From IMG/VR virus record IMGVR_UViG_3300044568_003994, positions 1 to 41,306 of that record: 41,306 nt of DNA; one strand, written 5' to 3'. This stretch comes from a virus. The notes beneath the pieces are model-generated. The model saw only the letters and a program-made list of their open reading frames with translations, had not been told where the DNA came from and ran no database searches. This document shows positions 14,634 to 22,409 of the stretch, in pieces (position 1 is the first letter of the stretch; each line of letters begins with the position of its first letter). Made by a program: the position numbers and the translations under genes.

Positions 14634-15115
14634 TGTGGTTCCCCTGCATTAATAATTCTTATATCATCAAACCCTTCATCCTTCGTTGGGATTTGAAAAT
14701 CATCTAACATTTGTAACACCACTCTCTGTGGTATAGATTTACCAGGTCTATTTTTAAGTCTTTGGTAAAGTTCAGCTATGTCTGGTGGTAGAAATACAAT
14801 AGCGATCTTCTCATAATTAGCTGGAATCATTGCTATTTTACGTTTGCGACTGTTTACTGTAACGTTAGTTTGATCCCAGATAATATCTAAATTACTATCA
14901 ATGGCATCATTCACAGTATTGGTTAAGTGTTTGCCAGCATCCTTAATAGTATCACTAAACACATCATTATATGTTCTACCTTGTGAACTAGCATGTCTCT
15001 CAATATAGTTATCGGTACTTGCAATTACTGTTTTATTCCAATCAAATGGTTGTTTAGCCACCCATGATGATTTTCCCACTCCTGGTACACCTATTAAGAA
15101 GTATACTTTTGGCAT
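14630..15115 (-). CDS. Polynucleotide kinase-like P-loop kinase
   Basis: 161 residues. Walker A GVPGVGKSS (9-17), Asp35 in STDNYIE where T4 Pnkp has its catalytic Asp, and WDQTNVTVNSRKRK (80-93) corresponding to the DTNLNPERR region of T4 Pnkp. The T4 phosphatase domain is absent. It likely phosphorylates 5'-OH ends of RNA or DNA. With the RNA ligase and phosphoesterase at 5960-7395 it would complete an RNA-repair set. Ribosome binding site aggaga. Confidence 0.82.
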   Translation of the reverse strand: MPKVYFLIGVPGVGKSSWVAKQPFDWNKTVIASTDNYIERHASSQGRTYNDVFSDTIKDAGKHLTNTVNDAIDSNLDIIWDQTNVTVNSRKRKIAMIPANYEKIAIVFLPPDIAELYQRLKNRPGKSIPQRVVLQMLDDFQIPTKDEGFDDIRIINAGEPQ

Positions 15116-15145
15116 GTTTTATCTCCTGTTATATGTTATTATTCA

Positions 15146-15322
15146 TTAATTATTATAAAGGGAACTGTAGTTCCCTTGTGTCTCGCTGTCGCTCACCACA
15201 ATATTTTTCTTTTTAATATTAATTATAATTCTTTTATAATTGCTTTTGATTATAATATATTCATCTAGATTACGAGCAATACTTTGCCTTATGCAAGACA
15301 AAGTATTTAATTTTTGTTTCAT
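15146..15322 (-). CDS. Doubtful small ORF
   Basis: 58 residues from the ATG at 15322 (an upstream ATG at 15376 lies in a palindrome). Composition is Ile/Lys/Asn-rich like AT-rich noncoding DNA, there is no good ribosome binding site, and a terminator-like hairpin lies inside its 3' end. Listed because no other gene occupies the gap. Confidence 0.25.
   Translation of the reverse strand: MKQKLNTLSCIRQSIARNLDEYIIIKSNYKRIIINIKKKNIVVSDSETQGNYSSLYNN
15158..15177 (-). terminator. Stem-loop terminator before the kinase gene
   Basis: AAGGGAAC/GTTCCCTT, 8-bp perfect stem with 4-nt loop, followed on the minus strand by TTTATAATAATT. Probably ends the transcript from the 15729 promoter. Confidence 0.6.
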
Positions 15323-15355
15323 CTGAGTTGACTTCACAATTAGCGTTGGGACTAC

Positions 15356-15408
15356 AATGTCTATTATACTATACATTAGATGCTATAATGTATAGTATAA
15401 TAGACATT
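15356..15408. repeat. Long perfect hairpin (23-bp stem)
   Basis: 15356-15378 is the exact reverse complement of 15386-15408 with a 7-nt loop. TATAAT-like boxes occur on both strands. It separates the structured region 15410-15728 from the small ORF. Confidence 0.85.
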
Positions 15409-15409
15409 T

Positions 15410-15728
15410 CACAGGCGGTCATCCGGTACCTGCTCATCCCGTCTTTATATGACGGCGATTATTATGCAAACGCTAACTTGTATAATAACCTAGGGTTTTT
15501 CTCCCTTCTTTTAGCCTTAAAATTCTATTCAAACAGCGAAACTGGTTTTATGAAGGCATATCCAATCGTCATCCTTTCGGGTAGTCGCTGAGTTCCGCGC
15601 TGTTGTGCGCGTAGGTGTTCTTCTACTCATCCATGAGTGAAGTTTTACCGCTCAAAATAATTCCCTGAGCTGGGTTAATCAACAGTGTTGTTGCCTAAAT
15701 TTGTGCCTAAGATTTGCCTATGTGTGGT
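15410..15728 (-). ncRNA. Candidate structured non-coding RNA (~320 nt)
   Basis: A GC-richer stretch directly downstream of a consensus promoter with no good ORF on the minus strand. Visible stems on the minus strand: CGCGC/GCGCG, CTCAT/ATGAG, CCGTC/GACGG, CAGG/CCTG and GCCTT/AAGGC. It begins with three spaced TAGGCA repeats (about 15695-15725). Not tmRNA, RNase P RNA or any family that I recognise. Strand is inferred from the promoter. Confidence 0.5.
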
Positions 15729-15757
15729 ATTATACGCAAATCTTAGGACGATGTCAA
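15729..15757 (-). promoter_or_regulatory. Consensus promoter for the structured RNA region
   Basis: TTGACA (15752-15757), 17-bp spacer, TATAAT (15729-15734), read leftward; lies between the amidoligase stop and the structured region. Confidence 0.85.
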
Positions 15758-15766
15758 GGATTAATT

Positions 15767-17641
15767 TTAATAATCGCCTGGTAGAGTTTGTTGTGCTTGT
15801 AGTTCTTGTGCTCTTGCTATTCTTTCTTTTGCGGATGGTTCTTTATATTTCTCTTGTGGTGTTGGAGGTGCGACCGCAGTTGATAGATTATCGGAACCAA
15901 GCTGGTAGAATAGATCAGCTTGTGCTATTGGTTGTACTTGAAATGAGTTATTAGGATATTGAATACTATTCAATCGTAATTGAGATCTTGCGGCATTAAC
16001 GGCAGCCATTGCTGAATCTGCTTGAACTACGGTACGTTGCCCATTAGAGGCAGTAACTTCCCACGAATTATCATATGGTTTTATTTGAAATGGGATGTTT
16101 GGTTTGGTTGTTTTAGATTTTGATATTAGTTCTTGTCTTAATGATTCTTTATTAATAATTCCTGCATTATATTTTGAAAATGCATCTGCTGATTTACTTA
16201 TTGTATCACCTGGATTTATTAATTTGTACATTTTTGTTGCGTATTCTTCTTTATTTTTTGCTGGATCACAAGCGATATCTAATGCTACGATAAAACGATA
16301 TACCATATTTTCCAATTTAGAAATATCCTCATTCATCCAGTCACCGCCTGGGCTTCTTACTTCTAATCTTCCTTTTTGCGCATTAAGACTTACCATTTTT
16401 TCAGTAGTACCTGTATGGATGAGTTTTCCAGCTACACTCGCTAAATTTTGTTGTAAAGTTTCTAACACTTCGTAAGCGAGATTTGGTGCTTGATTGATTT
16501 TTGTTTGAAGTTGTTTGAAAGCACTTTTGGCATAGGTGCTTGATTGACGTTTAAATTGTTTTAGGACATATTCGTCGCCAACAAATAACGCCATTTTTAC
16601 ATAATCAAGTTGTTGCATGGGGATATCTTCAATGCTAATATTGACATGCAAACCGCAATGATAATCGGTATAGCACCCATAATTTTTAGCCCATGCAATA
16701 ACTTCCTTGATTTCATCGACCATTTCGATCAGTGGTAAAGTAGGTGATACGATTTCTACACCGCTGAAACCTGATTTGGCGTCTGAAAGTGAAGAATCGG
16801 TTTCGATGACGTAGCTGTCACCGCCTTTGAGATCATCACACCCATGATACCCTCGTTCGCATCCTACTGCTGGTCTTCCAATGGTATTCTCAAAATCATC
16901 AGCTAATTCATTAAGATCAGAAGAACCGCCGCCTGTTTGAAACGGCCAATACAAACCATAATCAACCTCGGCATCTGCCATTCTACGTATGCCATTATAA
17001 TTTAGAAAATCTTGCTCATCTGGCCATTCCATATCTTGTTCCCACTCTTCTTTTGCAGATTGGTAATTGTCATCGTAGTTTTCTATGCTTTCTTCGACAT
17101 TTTCGTCAAGTATTGAATCAACTATTCCTTTAGCTTCAATATAATTAGCATAGGAATTTGATTCCTTACTATAATCTTCATCGGATTGTTTATCAGTCCT
17201 CCATCTTTCGGCGGCTTCTATTTCATCGTCACCGAGATTCAGTGCATCATATGCTTCTTGATATTGATCAGCTTCATTCCAATCATTTTCTATGATGTAA
17301 TCACGAACTAATTTATCTGCTTCATTGCGAAATTGGTCATCCATTATTTCGGATGCGTATTCGTAGTACCTTTCTCTTAATTCTTCTTCAAGGGATCTCA
17401 AATTAGATCTATCATTTACATCATTTTCACTATAAAAATTAACGAGGTCATCTATTGAATAACAGTATGGATTATTGTCATAATCATTTTCTGCTTCCTC
17501 GCCGGTATCTATATCTGGAACATATAATTCAAACTCTATGCCACACAAACCTTTTATAGCCGCTGCCATCTTTTTAAGATTACTAGGAGCCATCTTTAAT
17601 TCATTTAAAGTAACTACATTTGAAAATTCTTTGAAACGCAT
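15767..17641 (-). CDS. Amidoligase-like protein
   Basis: 624 residues. Signature phrases of the putative amidoligase (glutamate-cysteine-ligase-like) family are present: GIEFELYVP (34-42), VIETDSSLS (278-286), GVEIVSP (294-300), HCGLHVNIS (328-336) and LEVRSPGG (426-433). A very acidic insertion (about 45-225) splits the core, and the C-terminal ~180 residues are low-complexity. Family members are predicted to form amide bonds between amino acids or peptides. Target unknown; cell-wall or peptide tagging is possible. Confidence 0.75.
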   Translation of the reverse strand: MRFKEFSNVVTLNELKMAPSNLKKMAAAIKGLCGIEFELYVPDIDTGEEAENDYDNNPYCYSIDDLVNFYSENDVNDRSNLRSLEEELRERYYEYASEIMDDQFRNEADKLVRDYIIENDWNEADQYQEAYDALNLGDDEIEAAERWRTDKQSDEDYSKESNSYANYIEAKGIVDSILDENVEESIENYDDNYQSAKEEWEQDMEWPDEQDFLNYNGIRRMADAEVDYGLYWPFQTGGGSSDLNELADDFENTIGRPAVGCERGYHGCDDLKGGDSYVIETDSSLSDAKSGFSGVEIVSPTLPLIEMVDEIKEVIAWAKNYGCYTDYHCGLHVNISIEDIPMQQLDYVKMALFVGDEYVLKQFKRQSSTYAKSAFKQLQTKINQAPNLAYEVLETLQQNLASVAGKLIHTGTTEKMVSLNAQKGRLEVRSPGGDWMNEDISKLENMVYRFIVALDIACDPAKNKEEYATKMYKLINPGDTISKSADAFSKYNAGIINKESLRQELISKSKTTKPNIPFQIKPYDNSWEVTASNGQRTVVQADSAMAAVNAARSQLRLNSIQYPNNSFQVQPIAQADLFYQLGSDNLSTAVAPPTPQEKYKEPSAKERIARAQELQAQQTLPGDY

Positions 17642-17673
17642 GAAATATCCTTTTTTATATATTTAGCAATGAG

Positions 17674-18054
17674 CTATTCATTATCAGAATCTTCATTAAC
17701 GCCTGGGAATTCTTTTTCCAGTGATTTAGAAAATGTTTTTTGAAGTCTCGGGTTAGCATCCTTCTTGCTAGTTCCTGATTCTTTATGGGAGAAAAATCCA
17801 TACAAATAGATAATTGATGGAGTTCCTCTAATTTTATAAATTAAACTGATATCATGCGAAAAATGAGCATGCATTAGTTTTAATTTACCAAATGGTCCAT
17901 CGGCATTAAAACCGGCATCTGAGGAGCCAAAACGTTGTGATGGATTGGCGGTTTTTATATTTACGAAATCATCAAGTTTATGTATTACTTCTGGGTGTTT
18001 TTGTGCCGATTCAATATATAAACTAGAATACTTAAGGTCTAAGTGTTTAGCCAT
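17674..18054 (-). CDS. RelE/YafQ-like protein
   Basis: 126 residues. LKLMHAHFSHDISLIYKIRG followed by SIIYLYGFFSHKESGT has the rhythm of the RelE/ParE fold (HaHLs.D..LIY.. and LygvfsH). If true it could act as an mRNA interferase; catalytic residues cannot be confirmed by eye. The start ATGGCTAA overlaps the stop of the 54-aa gene by 8 nt, a typical toxin-antitoxin layout. Confidence 0.5.
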   Translation of the reverse strand: MAKHLDLKYSSLYIESAQKHPEVIHKLDDFVNIKTANPSQRFGSSDAGFNADGPFGKLKLMHAHFSHDISLIYKIRGTPSIIYLYGFFSHKESGTSKKDANPRLQKTFSKSLEKEFPGVNEDSDNE

Positions 18055-18211
18055 GTGGCGTGATTCCTAATATTTTATAATTAAATGCCATAAATTCTTC
18101 GGCGGTCATTGCTTCACTCCAAGAACCATTTACTTCTTGATTGATAATTGCTTTGACATCTTCATCGCTAAATAAGTCTTCTTGTGGCATTTGTAATTCA
18201 TTTATCTTCAT
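18047..18211 (-). CDS. Small acidic protein upstream of RelE-like gene
   Basis: 54 residues starting MKINELQMPQEDLFSDEDVK, acidic, ending ILGITPHG. Coupled by 8-nt overlap to the RelE-like gene, so it is a candidate antitoxin or partner. Alternatively the N-terminal pattern is shared with phage structural peptides (compare MRFKEFSNVVTLNEL downstream). Confidence 0.6.
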   Translation of the reverse strand: MKINELQMPQEDLFSDEDVKAIINQEVNGSWSEAMTAEEFMAFNYKILGITPHG

Positions 18212-18237
18212 ATTAAATTCCTAATAGTTAAGTATTT

Positions 18238-18265
18238 ATTATAAACCAAATTAAAATAATAGCAA
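18238..18265 (-). promoter_or_regulatory. Promoter for the RelE-like pair
   Basis: TTGCTA (18260-18265), 16-bp spacer, TATAAT (18238-18243), read leftward, 27 nt upstream of the 54-aa gene. ATAAATAC overlaps its -10. Confidence 0.6.
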
Positions 18266-18273
18266 GCAAAAAA

Positions 18274-18294
18274 ATAGGGGCATATAGCCCCTAT
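18274..18294 (-). terminator. Strong rho-independent terminator after the GHKL gene
   Basis: ATAGGGG/CCCCTAT with a 7-nt loop, followed on the minus strand by seven T. It lies 6 nt past the GHKL gene stop. Confidence 0.9.
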
Positions 18295-18299
18295 CATTC

Positions 18300-20255
18300 T
18301 TATTCGTAAGCTTGGTTTTCCAACTTAAGTTTAATGGCTTTTAATTGTTTTCGATACTCATTGGAAATTTCTCGATCAGCGGCACCTATGGTTAACGCAC
18401 CAGGATTCCATGCTGCATTAATATCGTCTAGTTCCCATCCAGTTGCAGACCGCTTTGCTAATCCGTATAATACTTGTTCACAAATTCTTTCTTCCATTGC
18501 AGCTCTAGAAATTCTTCTTATTTCGTCGTCAAACGATGCAATATCAGATTGAAACTCATCCATAAATAGTTGAGAATGGACATCGATAATTTGATATAGC
18601 CCATTAATGTATAATAGTTCATTATCAGTATCGTACCAAGCTGCTCTTCCAGTGAGGTCAGAACCACCGGTTTCAGACCAAGATTTTTCATCCACGATAG
18701 TTTTAATAGTTGGAAATCTTAAACCGACATGCATATATCCATTCTGTGATGCTTTAACTGATTTAGAAATTGGATTAGTACCACCAGTTGGATTAGTGCC
18801 TTGATTTATCCTTGGGCCATACTTACCGCCTTGTGGAGGATTTGGCCCAGTGCCGGTAGCGGGCGTTGTGCCAGCGTTGGCTAATTGCGTTTTGAGTAAA
18901 TTATCCAATCTTTGTTGCATTAAATCCTGGATATTAGAAGCATCACTTATGCTTGTATCTAGTTCTTTTTGTTTATCTTTAACCCATTGTGGCATCAATC
19001 GTTTGCTCATATCACAAATTTTTTCACCAGATGGTAACGTATAATTGAAATCAATTGGTTGTAATTCTGGGTCATGTTTATAGGCAATGTCTTTACGCCA
19101 AGGAGTTGGGATGATATCGTCACTTGTTGGTATTTTAACCAGTATCTTAAAATTATCATTACATACGGTTATACCACAGGTATGAGCAATGCTTTTCCAT
19201 AGTTTATGCCCGCCAGTATTCGCGCCGTGGGTGCTATAGCATTCATTTTCGTAAATGATAGCAGAATAAGATAAAATACTATGACCAGTCGACAATGCTC
19301 TTCTTCCTGGAGTAGTCGACGCAGGTTCGTACATGTAACCTATTTTAATCCCACTCTCGTCATCTGTGATCCATTCGAACTTAAACTCTGGATACTTATT
19401 GTGTCCATTTATTATATCTTGTTCATACGATGTAAAAGTATAAAATGCATTTTTTAATCTTGATTGTCCTGCTCCTGGTGCTATCCTAATGGATACGCCA
19501 GTTGGTAGGCTAAAAAATCTATTATACAATTCAACATGTAACCACATACCTTGTCCAGTGGTATTTCTAGATACGGTTGAAAATGGGGTAACGCCTGTAT
19601 CTTGATCCATAGAATCGCCCATCGCTATCGCAAGAGTCCAATCAGTTGTAGGCTGAAACAGACCGGGATATCCGTGTTGTAATTTAATTATGTCAAAACA
19701 CTGGGTGATATCTACCACATCGGAAAATTTTGTATTTGTCTCCAATAGGGAATAAAAATTATGCCTTACCGGTTTAGAATATCCATCTTCTTTCAACACT
19801 CGTAGCCATAACATACTAACCAGTCCTTTATGACAACTTACGTATATTACCCCTAGTCCTTTATTTGATGCCAATCCTGTAATGGTAGCACCTTCGCCAT
19901 GGTTCTTATTAGTAGCCATACTCTTTTCTTCGCCACTGCTAGCACCATTTTGAGTTTTTCTTAGTTTCGCGGCATTCATTCCGGTGCCAAAATTATGATA
20001 TGCTAATTTTGGCACCAACTTACCTGTAATGCCTTCCGAATTTAAAATTACACTAAAATCATAGAAATCATCTGGATCTACTTTTATAACAGATACGGAT
20101 TTATTAGGTATATGGGTATTTGGATCGGAATATTGGTATGCCTCTATTCCATTTTGAATAGCTTCTCGTGGGAATTTGTTGCCGGGTGCTTGTGCTAATT
20201 TTTTGGAAAATTCTGCTATTTTGTTGATTAAATCAAGATCGGTATGCGATTTCAT
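18300..20255 (-). CDS. GHKL-type ATPase (Hsp90/MutL/histidine-kinase fold)
   Basis: 651 residues. N-box REAIQNGIEA (30-39, Asn35), G1-like HNFGTGM (87-93) with Asn in place of the usual Asp, and a G2-like lid NHGEGATI (118-125). These place residues 20-150 in the GHKL ATP-binding fold. The remainder has a Gly/Pro/Thr-rich linker (about 470-510) and no recognised effector domain. MORC- and Hsp90-like defence ATPases share this layout, but the role here is unknown. It is expressed alone between a consensus promoter and a strong terminator. Confidence 0.7.
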   Translation of the reverse strand: MKSHTDLDLINKIAEFSKKLAQAPGNKFPREAIQNGIEAYQYSDPNTHIPNKSVSVIKVDPDDFYDFSVILNSEGITGKLVPKLAYHNFGTGMNAAKLRKTQNGASSGEEKSMATNKNHGEGATITGLASNKGLGVIYVSCHKGLVSMLWLRVLKEDGYSKPVRHNFYSLLETNTKFSDVVDITQCFDIIKLQHGYPGLFQPTTDWTLAIAMGDSMDQDTGVTPFSTVSRNTTGQGMWLHVELYNRFFSLPTGVSIRIAPGAGQSRLKNAFYTFTSYEQDIINGHNKYPEFKFEWITDDESGIKIGYMYEPASTTPGRRALSTGHSILSYSAIIYENECYSTHGANTGGHKLWKSIAHTCGITVCNDNFKILVKIPTSDDIIPTPWRKDIAYKHDPELQPIDFNYTLPSGEKICDMSKRLMPQWVKDKQKELDTSISDASNIQDLMQQRLDNLLKTQLANAGTTPATGTGPNPPQGGKYGPRINQGTNPTGGTNPISKSVKASQNGYMHVGLRFPTIKTIVDEKSWSETGGSDLTGRAAWYDTDNELLYINGLYQIIDVHSQLFMDEFQSDIASFDDEIRRISRAAMEERICEQVLYGLAKRSATGWELDDINAAWNPGALTIGAADREISNEYRKQLKAIKLKLENQAYE

Positions 20256-20296
20256 TATGTTTCCTATGGTGATATAAAATATTAATAATTTGAAGT

Positions 20297-20324
20297 ATTA
20301 TACATTTAACAATAACGTTGTCAA
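20297..20324 (-). promoter_or_regulatory. Consensus promoter for the GHKL gene
   Basis: TTGACA (20319-20324), 16-bp spacer, TATAAT (20297-20302), read leftward, 41 nt upstream of the start. Confidence 0.85.
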
Positions 20325-20361
20325 CATTTATTTTTAATATTTACGAGTGGTTAACAAAATA

Positions 20362-20381
20362 TTAGGGACCGAAGTCCCTAA
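20362..20381 (-). terminator. Strong terminator with UUCG loop
   Basis: TTAGGGAC/GTCCCTAA, 8-bp perfect stem with a TTCG loop on the minus strand closed by C-G, followed by TATTTTGTT. Ends the transcript of the 35-aa ORF and lipoprotein. Confidence 0.85.
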
Positions 20382-20428
20382 CAAGTATTTTTGGTTATAA
20401 GGCATACTTGCCCCAGAGTTGCTGTTTA

Positions 20429-20536
20429 TTAAGCAGCCATTGCCCAATCGTCATTAGCAGCGATGCTGAATGGCATTGTGAAATACTCAAATTTAGATGC
20501 TTTTGCGTCTATAAGTTTTGCTTGATTTAAGGTCAT
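20429..20536 (-). CDS. Tiny ORF (35 aa)
   Basis: Starts MTLNQAKLIDAKASKFEYF and ends in an Ala-rich tail (WAMAA). A possible ribosome binding site (ggtaggcg) and a strong terminator 48 nt downstream support expression. No homologue recognised. Confidence 0.45.
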   Translation of the reverse strand: MTLNQAKLIDAKASKFEYFTMPFSIAANDDWAMAA

Positions 20537-20698
20537 CGCCTACCTATTCCTAATCTAACACTATTATACCCAATCGAAAGGATTATACACCCCCAATGAT
20601 AAGCATACTGTTTCAAATATGCTTATGGTGGAGGTGGCGGACACCACGCCGCGTCTTGAATACCGTCATGCAGACGTCAAACAGAATTCTTTACGATC
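20537..20698 (-). other. Structured intergenic region without a gene
   Basis: Contains a perfect 9-bp hairpin ATAAGCATA/TATGCTTAT (20599-20626) and a GC-rich self-complementary stretch with GGTG/CACC and GGCG/CGCC (20633-20652). Two TATAAT boxes (20573-20578, 20582-20587, leftward) lack good -35 partners. Confidence 0.5.
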
Positions 20699-20959
20699 TT
20701 ACTTAGTCATTGACTTTTTGAACATATTGTCCAATTTTGTATTGATATCTGCATGTTCAGCAGCTAATTTTGCTTGCTCAGAAGCTAGTTTAGCTTGTTC
20801 AGCAGCCATTGCTGCCATATCAGAATCTACATGATCGTGTAATACCTTCATATCAGAATCTACATGAGCATGTAATTCATCAACATCACCAGTACTAGCG
20901 CAGCCTACCATGATAAGACCCATGATTGCAACCATGGTTAATTTTGTTAATTGTTTCAT
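20699..20959 (-). CDS. Small lipoprotein with coiled coil (Lpp-like)
   Basis: 86 residues. Signal peptide with lipobox LMVGC (Cys20), then repeats HVDSDM and EQAKLA forming an Ala-rich coiled coil, ending in Lys. It resembles murein lipoprotein in layout, so it should anchor in the outer membrane and span toward peptidoglycan. Good ribosome binding site (aaaggaaattaa). Confidence 0.85.
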   Translation of the reverse strand: MKQLTKLTMVAIMGLIMVGCASTGDVDELHAHVDSDMKVLHDHVDSDMAAMAAEQAKLASEQAKLAAEHADINTKLDNMFKKSMTK

Positions 20960-20987
20960 ATTTAATTTCCTTTGTTATTGAATGCTT

Positions 20988-21016
20988 ATTATATATCAAA
21001 TTACAAAGGTTGTCAA
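20988..21016 (-). promoter_or_regulatory. Consensus promoter for the lipoprotein
   Basis: TTGACA (21011-21016), 17-bp spacer, TATAAT (20988-20993), read leftward. Confidence 0.85.
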
Positions 21017-21084
21017 CATTTATTTTTTCTTTTTACTCTTGGCTTACCGGTAAATTTATTTGTGTTTATTTTTCTCTTAGGCAT
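21013..21084 (-). CDS. Tiny basic ORF (23 aa)
   Basis: MPKRKINTNKFTGKPRVKRK plus three residues. Ribosome binding site ggag 10 nt upstream and a consensus promoter at 21113. The high Lys/Arg content may reflect a nucleic-acid-binding peptide, or chance in AT-rich DNA. Confidence 0.4.
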   Translation of the reverse strand: MPKRKINTNKFTGKPRVKRKNKC

Positions 21085-21112
21085 GATTAGTCTCCAGTTA
21101 ATTTGAAAATCA

Positions 21113-21141
21113 ATTATATTGTATTTAGACGGGAGTGTCAA
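21113..21141 (-). promoter_or_regulatory. Leftward consensus promoter of a divergent pair
   Basis: TTGACA (21136-21141), 17-bp spacer, TATAAT (21113-21118). It overlaps the rightward promoter at 21125-21153. Confidence 0.8.
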
Positions 21142-21153
21142 TAGTTATATAAA
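21125..21153 (+). promoter_or_regulatory. Rightward promoter of the membrane cassette
   Basis: TTAGAC (21125-21130), 17-bp spacer, TATAAA (21148-21153), 31 nt before the first plus-strand gene. Overlap with the leftward promoter means only one can be occupied at a time. Confidence 0.65.
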
Positions 21154-21183
21154 ACCAATAAATACAGTATCAGGGGAGCAACC

Positions 21184-21618
21184 ATGGATGCGTTTTTTAA
21201 TTTAGTACAGCAATGTGGATTTCCAATAGCACTTGCTGTGGTATGTGGATGGTTCATTATGCAGGCAATAGCATTGGTACTTGGATCAGTAGTTAAATCG
21301 ATTAAAAAAATTATAGGTCTCATCAAATCGATGGATGGGCGAGTACGACAAATGAATACTGATGTGTTAGATTTGGATAAATTGGTATCTGACTCACTTG
21401 ATGTGGATGCACTTCCATTAAAAGTCCATCATGAAGTGGCAGCAGTGATGAACAGTAATGGAGAAAAACCACCTGTATCATCTCCGCCGGCTCCTCCAAA
21501 GAAATCATCTATGATTCGAAAACTTGCTGATGCGGTAGATGATGTAGTTGATAAGGTAACTGATGTCGTGGATGACGCAACTAAGGTAATTGAAAAAGTG
21601 GAGAAACTTAAAAAATGA
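21184..21618 (+). CDS. Membrane protein with C-terminal coiled coil (paralogue 1)
   Basis: 144 residues. The N-terminal helix contains QCGFPIALAVVCGWF, then an amphipathic stretch, a Pro-rich linker (EKPPVSSPPAPPKK) and a C-terminal helix with DVVDKVTDVVDDATKV repeats. The GFPI helix start recurs in the gene at 21899. Ribosome binding site ggggag. Coupled by ATGA to the next gene. Confidence 0.75.
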   Translation: MDAFFNLVQQCGFPIALAVVCGWFIMQAIALVLGSVVKSIKKIIGLIKSMDGRVRQMNTDVLDLDKLVSDSLDVDALPLKVHHEVAAVMNSNGEKPPVSSPPAPPKKSSMIRKLADAVDDVVDKVTDVVDDATKVIEKVEKLKK

Positions 21619-21899
21619 ATCCAGAATATGTTAAATTCTTTTCAGATACATTGACTCCAATACTTGGTAGTTGTGTACTTGGAACATTTATATTCACCGC
21701 ATTGAAATTTGTATTAGGTGATGTTATTAATTCAGTTAAAACATTAGCGGGTATTGTGATGGCATTGGAGAATCGAGTTAAAACTTGTTCTCATGAGCTT
21801 ATTAAAATTGATGTTACTATATCTTCAACCTTAGGTTTACGACCTGATTTGGATAGGATATCCAGAATGGATGGAAAAAATGATGCGAGGCGCGACTAA
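21615..21899 (+). CDS. Small membrane protein (paralogue 2)
   Basis: 94 residues with one hydrophobic helix (ILGSCVLGTFIFTALKFVLG) followed by an amphipathic region ending IDVTISSTLGLRPDLDR. Same layout and size class as its neighbours: short N-terminus, one helix, coiled region. TAATG coupling to the next gene. Confidence 0.7.
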   Translation: MNPEYVKFFSDTLTPILGSCVLGTFIFTALKFVLGDVINSVKTLAGIVMALENRVKTCSHELIKIDVTISSTLGLRPDLDRISRMDGKNDARRD

Positions 21900-22162
21900 T
21901 GGATATAACACAAATAGCTGAACTTATAAACAAATATGGATTTCCCATCATAGCAGCTGGGTATATGCTACGCATGGTAAAGTATGTTTGGACATTTACC
22001 ATTGAGGAAATTAATCCAGTATTGGGAGAAGCATCAAAGGAGCTGATAGTACTTATTGATAGAATAAGATTATTAGATAATGACCTTTTACGACTTACCG
22101 CGAAATTAAATACGGTACTGCAGTTAAGGGAAAATGCTCAAAAGCAACAGGAACTAGAATGA
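21899..22162 (+). CDS. Small membrane protein (paralogue 3)
   Basis: 87 residues: INKYGFPIIAAGYMLRMVKYVW helix, then a helical cytoplasmic part (IDRIRLLDNDLLRLTAKL). The YGFPI start parallels paralogue 1 and the YvrJ-type small proteins. ATGA coupling to the next gene. Confidence 0.7.
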   Translation: MDITQIAELINKYGFPIIAAGYMLRMVKYVWTFTIEEINPVLGEASKELIVLIDRIRLLDNDLLRLTAKLNTVLQLRENAQKQQELE

Positions 22163-22383
22163 AATTTTTATGGAAAGATTCAACGACTGGTAAAGCCAGT
22201 TCGTCTAAGATTTGGACACATATTGCCTATGGGGTAGCCACCTATATAGTAATAAAAACTGCCGATAATGGTAGTTGGGAAATGCTATTAGTTTATATGG
22301 CGGTTGTTGGAGGTAGTGAAATAGCCAAGAAGATATTAACATCAAGAGAACATATGGGCAAGGATGAGAAAGATGAAAAGTAA
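22159..22383 (+). CDS. Small membrane protein, holin-like
   Basis: 74 residues: a polar N-terminus (WKDSTTGKASSSKIWTH), two weak hydrophobic segments (IAYGVATYIVIKTA, MLLVYMAVVGGSEIAKKIL) and a charged tail. The N-terminal pattern resembles phage proteins of the holin neighbourhood, but no lysin gene is nearby. Confidence 0.6.
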   Translation: MKFLWKDSTTGKASSSKIWTHIAYGVATYIVIKTADNGSWEMLLVYMAVVGGSEIAKKILTSREHMGKDEKDEK

Positions 22384-22409
22384 ATTTAATGGCATAAATG
22401 GAGAAAATA

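Noticed and set aside
15328-15591. Plus-strand ORF of 87 codons containing GCAAACGCTAAC, reminiscent of a tmRNA tag start
   Set aside because: No tRNA-like ends, no Ala-Ala stop, and the region is better explained as a minus-strand structured RNA below an ideal promoter.
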